From: Saprospiraceae bacterium
Lineage (GTDB): Bacteria > Bacteroidota > Bacteroidia > Chitinophagales > Saprospiraceae
DNA: 64,000 nt
Assembly: GCA_027488135.1 (NCBI GenBank)
Contig: JAIYCH010000108.1
Span: forward strand, 1-64,000
Reading direction: 5' to 3'
Both the position numbers and the translations under genes were made by a program. The notes under the pieces were generated by a model. It was not told where the DNA came from, did no database searches, and was given only the letters and a program-made list of their open reading frames with translations. Below, one piece after another: positions 23,297 to 32,501 of the stretch (within the stretch, counting starts at the first letter, position 1; each line of letters begins with the position of its first letter).

Positions 23297-24481
23297 TTAT
23301 TTGAGTAATTTCATTACTGCCTCATTCCCTTTTACTGCATTTTTTGGCATGGGAAATGCATTATTGAATACTGCCAGTTTCTCAGGGGGAAGTACTTTTG
23401 AGGGACCTTCATCGATATTACCATCCGCATCAATCACGTTGGATAACTCTAACGATAAGTGTTTTGCCATAAATGGATACATACCCAGGCGTTTATTTGG
23501 ACCATAATCATGTAGGTCTTTGGGTAAATGTACGTTTTCAATTAGACTATCTTTTTGATATAGAGCGTAAATTTTCTGCAAAAAAGGAAACTCTACTTTG
23601 GGCGTGTTTTGAGTCCAATCTGCCCCATCTGAAATCATCAACATAGGTCTGGGCGCTGTTAAAGCAGCTATTTCCACATTATTGGTTTGATAGTCAGGTC
23701 CTTTTTTATGAATCGGCATACCACTTTCACATTGACATCCACCAAAAAAATGAGCCGATACCATCACAGCAGGAACAGAGACTTTAATGCGTGAATCTAA
23801 GGCCGACAATAAAAATGTTTGGGTTCCCCCACCTGATTCACCTGTTATCCCGATACGATTTTTGTCTATCGATGGTAATTCCAATAAGAAGTCTAATGCC
23901 CGAATACTATTTATAGTTTGTAATTTTAATGAAGAAACGATGTCATGTGAACATTGCTTACTGTCTTCATAACCCAACATATCCCAGGTAAAGACTACGG
24001 CGCCCATTCGTGCCAATGTAGCGCAACGAATCTGAGTTTGATCCCTCGTACGACCAATTAAACGATTATCATGTCCATGAGGACATAAAATACCGGCGTA
24101 GGAAGCATACTTTTTTGTAGGTCTGTACAAATTCCCCGTCACATAAAACCCAGGTAAACTCTCAAAATAGACACTTTCAATGGAATAGCCATCGAAATCC
24201 ATTTTACTATGAATGACCGCTTTTGAAGCTACTTTGGCCGGCATTTTTTTTAGGTCCATCCCCTCTTTAATTTGCTGGATGATTAATCTGGACCTGTCAT
24301 TCCATGCCTTTCTCGAACCAGGTACATGGGTATTTAAAAACTCAGCACCTTGAGTTTCTGTGAAATATTTTCCCCGGCACAAATCTGACGGACCTGTATT
24401 ATTTTCAGCCTGTGCCATTATAGGGTGAGAAAATCCAATACAAATCACAAAGGTAATCCATAAAACGATTTGATTTTTCAT
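23297..24481 (-). CDS. Secreted alpha/beta hydrolase (acetyl xylan esterase-like)
   Basis: This 394-residue protein has an N-terminal signal peptide (hydrophobic, ending at IMAQA). An alpha/beta-hydrolase fold follows. The oxyanion region is YAGILCPHGHDN, the nucleophile elbow is GITGESGGGTQ, the acid is likely in MLMISDGADWTQ, and the catalytic histidine is in LPKDLHDYGPNKR. The GGCQCESGMP segment may hold a disulfide. It resembles the large secreted acetyl-xylan-esterase/dienelactone-like hydrolases of Bacteroidota. The substrate is not known. It is a monocistronic gene flanked by damaged toxin genes. Confidence 0.8.
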   Translation of the reverse strand: MKNQIVLWITFVICIGFSHPIMAQAENNTGPSDLCRGKYFTETQGAEFLNTHVPGSRKAWNDRSRLIIQQIKEGMDLKKMPAKVASKAVIHSKMDFDGYSIESVYFESLPGFYVTGNLYRPTKKYASYAGILCPHGHDNRLIGRTRDQTQIRCATLARMGAVVFTWDMLGYEDSKQCSHDIVSSLKLQTINSIRALDFLLELPSIDKNRIGITGESGGGTQTFLLSALDSRIKVSVPAVMVSAHFFGGCQCESGMPIHKKGPDYQTNNVEIAALTAPRPMLMISDGADWTQNTPKVEFPFLQKIYALYQKDSLIENVHLPKDLHDYGPNKRLGMYPFMAKHLSLELSNVIDADGNIDEGPSKVLPPEKLAVFNNAFPMPKNAVKGNEAVMKLLK

Positions 24482-24553
24482 ATCATTAGATTTTTAGTTA
24501 ACCCATTAAAGTAACTGAGTTAAGTGGTCAAAATATCTCCCTGATTTAAAAGT

Positions 24554-25054
24554 CTACTTAATAACTAAAAAATTCTCAAAGGATAGTCCTTCTAAGTCAA
24601 TACACTTTATATCCACTTTCTCGAATGATTCAGCGTAATCATTTTTTATAAAATTAATTATTATATCTAAATGATAAATAGTTTTTTTAAAATGTTTGCT
24701 TAAAGTGACACTTGCGATTTGAACCTCTAACCTTTCTCCTTTTTTAAAATTCTCACTTTACAGGTATCTCGACCTTCGTGAAAGTTGAAATAATTTTATG
24801 TATGATTTGTAAATTTTTTCATCTAGTTTGGCAAGAGACAAAAAATTATATGGATTGATTATTTCATCAACCTTACTATGAGAAAGATAGTTTGCATGAA
24901 ATTTATTTACCACATGTGCATTAATCAAGTGTAACGCAGAATAAAAACATACAGTAACCTGCCAGTCCCAACAATCATCTAAACTTGTACTAATTTTTGA
25001 TAAAAATCTAATATTATTTTTAGATTGTTGAATATGCTCTTTAAATGTCCCCAC
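24554..25054 (-). pseudogene. HEPN-like protein gene with an in-frame stop
   Basis: From a GTG start 14 bases inside the preceding gene, the frame reads VGTFKEHIQQSKNNIRFL and WDWQVTVCFYSALHLINAHV, an all-helical pattern like HEPN-fold proteins, down to SRRSRYL and TAA (24758-24760). The same frame then stays open for 67 codons (SENFKKGERLEVQIASVTL to LSFENFLVIK), ending at 24554. The two parts look like one protein of about 166 residues split by a single nonsense codon. HEPN assignment is moderate, based on the helix pattern and small-cassette context. Confidence 0.6.
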
Positions 25055-25529
25055 TTTGAATTTCTTTAAGTAAAACTTCTTTATAATGCTTAGGAACATT
25101 CAAATTATCGTCAACTTCTATAATGGTAGTAGATATATGAAACCCAAAGGTAGAAAAGGCATAGTTGACTTTTGCAGCAGATAGAATCAGCGCATCTTCA
25201 GTTAATTCGTCATCATTCTCAATTTCCGCCCAAACTAAAACTTTTGAATTGGAGAGTTCTAGTGCAACTCTGTTAGGACGAGCTTTTCTCTCCCCTAATT
25301 CTATAAAATACGAATCAACTAAATTTTTGATAAAAAAAGCAGAACTTGTTTTCCTGGCATATTTGTGCATAAAATCCTGATTCCCCATAATCATAGCCTC
25401 AAATACCTCTTTCTTTTGTCTTTCCAGCACATCAGCTTGTAAAAGTAATTGATCAACCCTCAAGTTCGAAACCATCTCGTCAAACCATTGATTGGTTTCT
25501 GGTTGATTTTCGACTTTTTCTTTTAGCAT
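25041..25529 (-). CDS. Unknown protein paired with a HEPN-like gene
   Basis: I do not recognise this 162-residue protein. The N-terminal half is helical (VDQLLLQADVLERQKKEVFE), with a basic patch HKYARKTSS. The C-terminal half alternates strands: KVLVWAEIENDDELTEDAL, then AFSTFGFHISTTIIEVDD. No signal peptide or membrane segment is present. Its end overlaps the start of the HEPN-like gene, so the two form a cassette. The arrangement recalls two-gene toxin-antitoxin pairs, but nothing in the sequence proves that. Confidence 0.6.
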   Translation of the reverse strand: MLKEKVENQPETNQWFDEMVSNLRVDQLLLQADVLERQKKEVFEAMIMGNQDFMHKYARKTSSAFFIKNLVDSYFIELGERKARPNRVALELSNSKVLVWAEIENDDELTEDALILSAAKVNYAFSTFGFHISTTIIEVDDNLNVPKHYKEVLLKEIQSGDI

Positions 25530-25852
25530 ATAGTGATTTTATTAACATTTGTAAAAGTACAATGTTTTTTATTAAAATGATCTCTTTAGCAATAATCTTG
25601 ATTTGACATTTATGTCCTTTTATAAAAGGGGCCGAAACAGTAGCATTTTGAAGGTTACTCCCAAATTACAGGACATTTCAATAATAGAAATGAATATACC
25701 TTTGCAAAAAGCTTCCTATGTTTTGAGGCAGACCTTACTTTGTTGCAACGAATTTTGCAAAATTTAAATATAATGAAGGAAATTGAACCATGATAGCTGG
25801 TTCGATGAGGTAGGATAAACGTATCTTAAAATTGAATCGAAAAATTTTAATG
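25530..25852. other. Intergenic region between accessory island and polysaccharide locus
   Basis: These 323 bases lie between the cassette at 25041-25529 and the end of the polysaccharide operon. No open frame with family features was found on either strand. On the minus strand a TACTTTTA near 25545 could serve as a weak -7 element for the cassette. Otherwise nothing notable is seen. Confidence 0.4.
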
Positions 25853-27799
25853 TTACATTCCTTGCGACTTAAACCAGATTTCAAGTGACATTATATTCCA
25901 CAATGTTTTTTCGTCACCCGTTTTCCCCGCAAGCATGTTCTTATATTTTTTTGTTATTGTATGATGATTGTATATATCTCTATTTTTAAAATCCGAACTA
26001 TTCAAAATATTTTCAAAAAAAGCTTTCATTTCATTTTTCATCCAAAAGAATTCTCCAGGGGCTAAATACCCGACTTTGTCCTTCCTCTGAATAACCTCAT
26101 TGGGTACAATACCTTCCATCGCTTTTCGGTGTATGTATTTACCTAAATGCTTATGCAATTTAAATGAAGGAGGTAAAGAAAATAAAAATTCTGCTAATGT
26201 ATGATCTAAAAAGGGGACCCTGCTTTCCAGAGAACTACCCATTGCATTTCTATCTTCAAAGTGAAGCAAGGTCTGTATAGACGTGGACATCATATTGTTA
26301 TAAAGAAAATTAGATAATCTGTCGGTTGGAAGATCTTCAATATTGTTAAGGATACTAAAGTCATTGTAAGATGGGGAAAGCACATTTTCCTTTGAAAATG
26401 CTTCTAATTTATAAAGTGTAGACTCCTTAAGCAAAACTGAAGCCATAAGTTTGGCTATTTTACTAAAAGCTCCTCCCTGTGGCTTGTCATACAAGTAAGA
26501 CGGATATTCATTGACAAATTGTTTCCATTTCCCTGCCCGAATTAAATATGCATAATAACGGTAAAACGCATGATTATATCCTCCTGCTAATTCATCATTT
26601 CCCTGCCCAGATAAAATAACAACTACCCCAGATTTTTGAATTTGCTTCATCAATAAATAGTTCACCATGGGACTAGAACCATAAATGGGATAGTCATGTA
26701 TGGTCGTCATCTCCCCATAAGAAGCCATAACTTCCTCGGGTGACGCAGAATAAAACAACGGATTTACCTTAAAGGAGGAAGTCATTAAATTGATCCAATG
26801 TCTTTCATCGTACAGAGGAGCATGGGTAAAATAGGAAGAAAAGGTCTTTATCGTCTTATCTGTTAATCCAAAGGCGGTCGCCAGAATAGCTGTTGAATCG
26901 AGTCCACCACTTAGGGTAATACCCACTTCTACGTCTGAACGCATGTGCAAACGAATGGTATTTTGGAATAATTCTCTGTAAATTTCAACTGCTTCCTGAA
27001 AAGTTCCTTTAAATGAGGCAAATGTAGAGGGATCTAATTTATAATAGGGTTCTATTTTTACGCCTCCATTCTCTACAATGAGGTGATGGCCATGAGGCAA
27101 TATATGGATAGCGTTATAAAACGTATTATTTGAATTAATCAGATAAGCGCCGATTTTCAAACTTTTGTAAATGACCTCTTTGTTTATATCTTTATTTATC
27201 GGATAAACGAGAAATTGTTTCACCTCAGAACCAAAAAGGAAGGTTTCCCCTTCGAAATAATAATAAAAAGGCTTTATGCCAAAACGGTCTCTGGAGCAAA
27301 ATAATCTTTTCTTTTGACTGTCCCAAATAGCAAAAGACCACATACCCATGAATCTTTGCTGGCAATCTACTCCCCATGCCTGATAGGAATTTAAAATAAC
27401 TTCCGTATCGGTATGAGAATTAAAAACATATCCTAAAGCCTCTAATTCAGCCCTTAATTCCAGATAATTATAAATTTCACCATTGAAGACAATCCAACAA
27501 TTACCTGTAATAGATGGCATAGGCTGATGCCCTTTCGGACTCAAATCGAGAATAGATAATCTTCGGAAAGCAAAGCCCAGATTGGCACTAATCGTATTTT
27601 CAGGAGGCGCCAATTGATTTAATAATTGAGGATCGGTATCAGGACCAAAAGCATTTACAATCCTGTCAGAGGTAGTATTTATAAATAAAATACCCTCATC
27701 GTAGGGACCTCGATGCCTGATTTTCTGATTCATTTGCAACAATAAATCTGTATTAACCTGCTTACCTGATAGATGAAAAACACCTCCTATTCCGCACAT
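25853..27799 (-). CDS. asnB: Asparagine synthase (glutamine-hydrolysing) paralogue
   Basis: This 648-residue protein has the class II glutamine amidotransferase domain with the N-terminal nucleophile Cys2 (MCGIGGVFHLSG), IRHRGPYDEG and FNGEIYNYLELR. The C-terminal ATP-pyrophosphatase domain carries ITLSGGLDSTAI and GQGNDELAGGY. In polysaccharide loci such proteins usually transfer ammonia to a sugar carboxylate or a related acceptor rather than making asparagine for the cell. It is the last gene of the long minus-strand operon, five bases after a second paralogue. Substrate unknown. Confidence 0.93.
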   Translation of the reverse strand: MCGIGGVFHLSGKQVNTDLLLQMNQKIRHRGPYDEGILFINTTSDRIVNAFGPDTDPQLLNQLAPPENTISANLGFAFRRLSILDLSPKGHQPMPSITGNCWIVFNGEIYNYLELRAELEALGYVFNSHTDTEVILNSYQAWGVDCQQRFMGMWSFAIWDSQKKRLFCSRDRFGIKPFYYYFEGETFLFGSEVKQFLVYPINKDINKEVIYKSLKIGAYLINSNNTFYNAIHILPHGHHLIVENGGVKIEPYYKLDPSTFASFKGTFQEAVEIYRELFQNTIRLHMRSDVEVGITLSGGLDSTAILATAFGLTDKTIKTFSSYFTHAPLYDERHWINLMTSSFKVNPLFYSASPEEVMASYGEMTTIHDYPIYGSSPMVNYLLMKQIQKSGVVVILSGQGNDELAGGYNHAFYRYYAYLIRAGKWKQFVNEYPSYLYDKPQGGAFSKIAKLMASVLLKESTLYKLEAFSKENVLSPSYNDFSILNNIEDLPTDRLSNFLYNNMMSTSIQTLLHFEDRNAMGSSLESRVPFLDHTLAEFLFSLPPSFKLHKHLGKYIHRKAMEGIVPNEVIQRKDKVGYLAPGEFFWMKNEMKAFFENILNSSDFKNRDIYNHHTITKKYKNMLAGKTGDEKTLWNIMSLEIWFKSQGM

Positions 27800-27804
27800 T
27801 TAAT

Positions 27805-29763
27805 TTATCCTTTTTGGTTCACATGATTCACACTCATATTCTTTTCAGTCCATTTGCTAAAATTCAATAATCTCCAGCCAGTAAAATCAAAATATCTTTT
27901 ACCACTTTTCAAATCATCTATATATTTTTCAACGCCAACCTTATGAATAAATGGCAAATCATATAAACTGTTTAGCTTATTAATTAAATTAAAATCCTCC
28001 GAAAGAAGCCACTTCTTTTCAGGCGTAGCGAAGCCAATTTTATCCTTTCTATCTAATATTTCATCTGGCACTATACCACGCATGGCTTCTCTGAAAACAC
28101 TTTTAGTTCTACCTTTTTGATCAATGAGGAAGGATTCAGGTAGAGAAAGTAAAAATTCTGCCATAGGAATAGTAAGAAAAGGAACTCTGCTTTCCACAGA
28201 CCAATGCATACTATTTCTATCGGCGTGCCTAAGCAGAGAAATCAAATTTCCCTTTAGCATTACATGCCTTAAAGTTTCTGGAACTCGTCTTCCTATATTT
28301 TCCTTTTTTCGAGGAACCTTTTCCGGATTTACCCTACGAACACCCGAACTCTTCAGAAATGGTTCGTTTAACCAAGGAGGACAAGGATTTTTCCCATTCC
28401 ATTGATGAGCCATATCTTTTAAAAAGGCAGGCGTAACGAGGCCAATAAACTGAATAACTGCGTTTTTCAATCCTCTGTCAGGCCATTTCGACCAATGGAA
28501 TAAAAAGGAAATAATTTGACCATAGCGACCTTCTTCTTTTAAACTTTTTAATCTTTCCGCCGGATAACCAGAATAGCCTGCCAAAAGCTCGTCTGCTCCT
28601 TGCCCATCAAGCATGACAATGATGCCATTTTTTTTGGCCTCCTCATAAATTCGGAATTGTGCATAAATACTGGTACTACCGAAAGGTTCCCCTTGCGCCC
28701 TCAATATGTAATCTATATCTTTTTGTAAATCGGAGGAAGCAATTTTAATTTTATGGGGAATTGCATCAACAAATTCATTGACCCTGTCCACCCATTTTTC
28801 TTCACTAATAGACTCATTTTCAGCAATGAAACTAAATGTGTTGATAGGTAACTCAGGTTCCAGATAGCGCATGGCACACACTATAGCCGAAGAATCGATA
28901 CCACCTGATAAGGCAGCGCCGAGGGGAACATCGCTACGCAAATGCAATCTAACACTTTCCAAAAACAAATTTCTTAGTGTCGATGTCGCCTCCTCGAAAG
29001 AAATAGAAGGATTAACTTTAATAGACGGAAACCACCAGTTTGTAAGAGTAACTGAGAATGACTCTTTCAAAGAGACCTCTAAAAAATGAGCCGGTGGTAC
29101 TTGATTAATTTCTTTATAAAAAGAATTTTCATTACTGTCATAACTGCCCCAAACCAGATAATCATAAGCACTTTGATCATTGGGAGAAAGCTTAATATTG
29201 GGAAGAAGTGTTTTTAAAGCGTTTATCTCGGAAGCAAAAGCAAGTTTATTTTCATTCAAGAAATAAAAAAGAGGTTTAATCCCAAAAGCATCCCTTGCCA
29301 GGGTAAACTTCTGATTAAGAGCATCATAGATAGCAAAAGAAAACATACCCATTAATCGGGGTAAACACTCGCTCCCCCATTGCATCCAGGCATTTAAGAG
29401 CACCTCAGAATCAGAATCGGAATGAAAGACAACGTTTAGATCCATTAATTCTCTTCTCAGCTCCTTGAAATTATAAATTTCGCCATTAAAGACCAGTGCA
29501 AATCTCTCATTTTCAGATACCATGGGTTGATGACCAGCGGGAGAAAGATCGATAATAGATAACCTTCTAAAAAGCAAAAAAAGATTAGCGTCCTGATAAT
29601 CTGCAGAAATCTCTGAAGCTATCGGGTTTGGAGCCAGGGTATTAAAAGCAAGAAAGCCCTCATTATCAGGGCCTCTATGCGTTAAATCCTTTAAAGCCGT
29701 TTTAAAATCGGGTAAAGAAGAAGGAGAATTTTTGGGAAAAGCGAACCCGGCTAGGCCACACAT
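27805..29763 (-). CDS. asnB: Asparagine synthase (glutamine-hydrolysing) paralogue
   Basis: This is a 652-residue protein. It has the same two-domain build as its neighbour: Cys2 in MCGLAGFAFPK, LTHRGPDNEGF and FNGEIYNFKELRRE. The synthetase half has GAALSGGIDSSAI and DGQGADELLAGY. The two neighbours are clearly diverged from each other, so this is not a recent tandem copy. It begins 21 bases after the upstream glycosyltransferase. A role in amidating a uronic or nonulosonic acid residue of the surface glycan is plausible but inferred. Confidence 0.93.
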   Translation of the reverse strand: MCGLAGFAFPKNSPSSLPDFKTALKDLTHRGPDNEGFLAFNTLAPNPIASEISADYQDANLFLLFRRLSIIDLSPAGHQPMVSENERFALVFNGEIYNFKELRRELMDLNVVFHSDSDSEVLLNAWMQWGSECLPRLMGMFSFAIYDALNQKFTLARDAFGIKPLFYFLNENKLAFASEINALKTLLPNIKLSPNDQSAYDYLVWGSYDSNENSFYKEINQVPPAHFLEVSLKESFSVTLTNWWFPSIKVNPSISFEEATSTLRNLFLESVRLHLRSDVPLGAALSGGIDSSAIVCAMRYLEPELPINTFSFIAENESISEEKWVDRVNEFVDAIPHKIKIASSDLQKDIDYILRAQGEPFGSTSIYAQFRIYEEAKKNGIIVMLDGQGADELLAGYSGYPAERLKSLKEEGRYGQIISFLFHWSKWPDRGLKNAVIQFIGLVTPAFLKDMAHQWNGKNPCPPWLNEPFLKSSGVRRVNPEKVPRKKENIGRRVPETLRHVMLKGNLISLLRHADRNSMHWSVESRVPFLTIPMAEFLLSLPESFLIDQKGRTKSVFREAMRGIVPDEILDRKDKIGFATPEKKWLLSEDFNLINKLNSLYDLPFIHKVGVEKYIDDLKSGKRYFDFTGWRLLNFSKWTEKNMSVNHVNQKG

Positions 29764-29784
29764 GGGAAAAGTCTGAAAGTTATT

Positions 29785-30927
29785 TTAATTGGAAATTCCA
29801 ACGGAATATAATTTTTCAATATAAATTTCAATTTCTTTGTGAATATTAGCGCTTTCTTCCACAAATTTTCTTGCATTTTGTCCAATATATTTTTCCAGAT
29901 TTTCAAAGTTCTGATAAATATAATGTAGTTTCTCTGCAATCTCGTTTGGATTATTTAAATCCACTAAAAAACCGGTTTTACCATCATCAATTAATTTTTC
30001 CAAAGAGTTAATTCTCCCACAAACGACTATTTTCCCAAGAGCCATCGCTTCTAAAATGGTAACAGGTGTTCCATCAGATGGCGCAAGAGAAATAATGACA
30101 GAAGCCTTTTCCAAAGATTTAATATGCTCCTTTTCGCTTAAAACGCCAATGGTTTTAACCCTATCCGCTATATTATATTTTTTAATCAATATATTAGCCT
30201 CCTGTAAATAATCTAAAGCCACTTTAGAATCATTCATATCTGTATTTCTAAATAATAAAGTAGCTTGATCATTTAGATTGGTTAATAAATTAAATGCATG
30301 TAATAAACCAAGTAAATTATATTCAGGTCTGCACCATCTCGGCGCATAAAATAAAAATTCTTTTGATTTTTCAGTCGTACCTAAGTTATATAAGTTTAAA
30401 TCAATCCCATAGTAAGCATGTTGAATAGCTGGCAATTGGTTCGCTCCTTTTAATTTTGAAATAGTATGTATAAGTTCCTCAGAAACAGCAAATATATGTT
30501 TGGCGTACTTAATTCCCAATTGCAATATAAATCTATCCTTCCATGTTTTTTGTGCTCCTTGCTCAACTAAAAAGTCTCCTCCCCAGGCTGAAATTACATA
30601 AGGTATTTTTGAAAATAAAGCAGAAAGCAAAGACAACTTTTCTCCATACATAATAAAAATTACGTCTGGTTTAATCTCTTTTAAATGAATCAAATTTTGA
30701 ATAATAATTCTAATTCCTATAAATCCCCTTTCAAAAATATTATTCCCCTTTTTAATGGGCCATTGTATAAACCTTTCTGTTGGAATAATAGAATTATTAG
30801 CCACCAAACTACTCTGATGTAGAAAATATATTTCTAATTTAGAGGAAGTCTCAAATAAGTTTAAACGATTAATAGTATGCTGTGAAATACCATTAGACAA
30901 AACTGCGACCCTAATCTTAGTTTTCAT
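29785..30927 (-). CDS. Glycosyltransferase family 4 (GT-B fold)
   Basis: This 380-residue protein has the GT4 layout. The N-terminal acceptor domain starts KTKIRVAVLSNGISQHTINR and includes YVISAWGGDFLVEQG. The C-terminal nucleotide-sugar domain has LLFRNTDM, then the signature SLAPSDGTPVTILEAMALGK and VVCGRINSLEKLIDDGKTG. The EX7E-type motif is represented by DGTPVTILEAMA. It adds a sugar during assembly of the surface polysaccharide on the cytoplasmic side. Its start overlaps the epimerase gene by 11 bases. The donor sugar is unknown. Confidence 0.9.
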   Translation of the reverse strand: MKTKIRVAVLSNGISQHTINRLNLFETSSKLEIYFLHQSSLVANNSIIPTERFIQWPIKKGNNIFERGFIGIRIIIQNLIHLKEIKPDVIFIMYGEKLSLLSALFSKIPYVISAWGGDFLVEQGAQKTWKDRFILQLGIKYAKHIFAVSEELIHTISKLKGANQLPAIQHAYYGIDLNLYNLGTTEKSKEFLFYAPRWCRPEYNLLGLLHAFNLLTNLNDQATLLFRNTDMNDSKVALDYLQEANILIKKYNIADRVKTIGVLSEKEHIKSLEKASVIISLAPSDGTPVTILEAMALGKIVVCGRINSLEKLIDDGKTGFLVDLNNPNEIAEKLHYIYQNFENLEKYIGQNARKFVEESANIHKEIEIYIEKLYSVGISN

Positions 30928-31792
30928 CAGATAATTTCAATTTGCTATACGAGACACATTGTTCCAAGCCTATTTCTATTGATGTTTTTGGTTTCCACCC
31001 AAAGAATGTGTCAGCTTTGTTTACATCAGCAATCACATCACTTATTTCTTGAAAACGGACTTCATTTTTAGAAAATACAGGAAGATTGGTACCTGCAATT
31101 TTTTGGATAATCCGAACCAATTCACCCACACTATATGAAACGCCAGAACCAATATTTACAATTTCAGAATTCTTAAGCTTAGCGTCAACAGCATTATTTA
31201 TAAAATTTACTACATCATCAATAAAAATATAATCCCTCTTTGGATTTAAATCTAACAAGGTAATTTCTTGATTGTAAAGTACTTGATTAATGATTGTCGG
31301 AATTAAAAAATGAGCAGGTTGTCCTGGTCCATAAACATTGAATGGACGAATAATTAAGGATGGAACATTTAAATAACTGGAATAAAAAAGGCAAGCCTGT
31401 TCTGCAATATATTTTGAAAAAGCATAAGGATTATTTGGTTTAGGTAGTTCCATTTCAGAAGTTGGAACTTTATCGGGAATGCCATAGAGATAAGCACTAA
31501 TAAAAATGAGAGACGAATTATTGTTTCTGCAAAATTCTAATACTCTCATGGTGCCCAGCGCATTCACTTTGAAAAATTCATCTGGATTTTGCCAGCTATC
31601 AGGCACAAACGTTGAAGCTGCTAAATGTATTACCTTATCAACTTTACCATTGAAACTGTCCAAGGTATGGGCATCAGAAATATCGCCATGTATACTAAAA
31701 AGGACATTTATTTCATGCCCTCTTTCATTTAATTCCTGACAAAGATATTTTCCGATAAATCCTGATGCACCTGTTACTAATATCCTACTCAT
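30917..31792 (-). CDS. NAD-dependent epimerase/dehydratase (extended SDR)
   Basis: A 291-residue extended SDR. The Rossmann motif is VTGASGFIGKYL, the substrate loop includes VIHLAAST, and the catalytic pair is YAFSK. RPFNVYGPGQ and PKRDYIFIDDVV are the usual nucleotide-sugar epimerase signatures. It likely reduces, epimerises or dehydrates an NDP-sugar made by the upstream nucleotidyltransferase and dehydratase. It overlaps both neighbours by a few bases, so the genes are coupled. The exact reaction cannot be read from sequence. Confidence 0.88.
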   Translation of the reverse strand: MSRILVTGASGFIGKYLCQELNERGHEINVLFSIHGDISDAHTLDSFNGKVDKVIHLAASTFVPDSWQNPDEFFKVNALGTMRVLEFCRNNNSSLIFISAYLYGIPDKVPTSEMELPKPNNPYAFSKYIAEQACLFYSSYLNVPSLIIRPFNVYGPGQPAHFLIPTIINQVLYNQEITLLDLNPKRDYIFIDDVVNFINNAVDAKLKNSEIVNIGSGVSYSVGELVRIIQKIAGTNLPVFSKNEVRFQEISDVIADVNKADTFFGWKPKTSIEIGLEQCVSYSKLKLSDEN

Positions 31793-32501
31793 TGATAAAA
31801 ATATGTTTCATAGAGTCAAATTCATCGATAGCCTTCATATAATCGTCAGGCCTTCCAATATCGAGCCAGTAACCTTCATGTAATACGACATTAATCTTCT
31901 CATCGGTGCGAAGTAAATCGAGCACTAAATGGTCAAAACCATAATACTTATTTTCAGGAATTAATTCTAAAGCCTTTTTATTCAGGATATAAATACCCAT
32001 ACTTACTTCAAAAGGAATTTTTGGTTTTTCTTTAAATTCTGATAATAAACGATTTTCATTCACTTCAAGCACACCGTAATCAATATCTTGAATCCTTTTA
32101 TAGGAAGAAATAGTCAATAATGCACCAGAATTCAAATGATTAGCATATAGTTCCTTAAAGGATAAATCAGTCAGAATATCCCCATTCATGACTAAAAAAT
32201 CATCTGGAAGATCATTGATAAGTTTTAAGGGACCCATGGTGCCTAATGGTTCCCGCTCTAATGAAAAATCGATATTTGCGTTCCATTTTTCACCATCTCC
32301 AAAAAATGTTCTAAATAAAGCAGCCTGATGATTTATAGCCAGCGTGATATGGTTAAACCCAGCAGGCACCAATTGTTTAATAATTACCTCCAGAATAGGA
32401 TAATCTCCGACAGGCATTAAGGGTTTCGGTAAAACGACGGTATATGGTCTCAACCTTGTACCTTTACCCCCAGCCAATATAACTGCTCTAAGATTAGACA
32501 T
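31785..32501 (-). CDS. Sugar-1-phosphate nucleotidyltransferase
   Basis: This 238-residue protein opens with the nucleotidyltransferase signature LAGGKGTRLRPYT and LPKPLMPVGDYPILEVII. It continues with FLVMNGDILTDLSF (metal-binding aspartate) and GYWLDIGRPDDYMKA. It activates a sugar 1-phosphate with an NTP. It lacks the CBS domains of PtmE-type GDP-glucosamine enzymes. Next to a LegB-like dehydratase it probably supplies that enzyme's substrate. The nucleotide (GTP, dTTP or CTP) is not decided by what I can see. It overlaps both neighbours by 8 bases. Confidence 0.9.
   Translation of the reverse strand: MSNLRAVILAGGKGTRLRPYTVVLPKPLMPVGDYPILEVIIKQLVPAGFNHITLAINHQAALFRTFFGDGEKWNANIDFSLEREPLGTMGPLKLINDLPDDFLVMNGDILTDLSFKELYANHLNSGALLTISSYKRIQDIDYGVLEVNENRLLSEFKEKPKIPFEVSMGIYILNKKALELIPENKYYGFDHLVLDLLRTDEKINVVLHEGYWLDIGRPDDYMKAIDEFDSMKHIFINE

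Noticed and set aside
22476-24760. TAA read as a sense codon (two genes with in-frame TAA)
   Set aside because: Many intact genes in the window end at TAA, so recoding is very unlikely; both genes look like pseudogenes.
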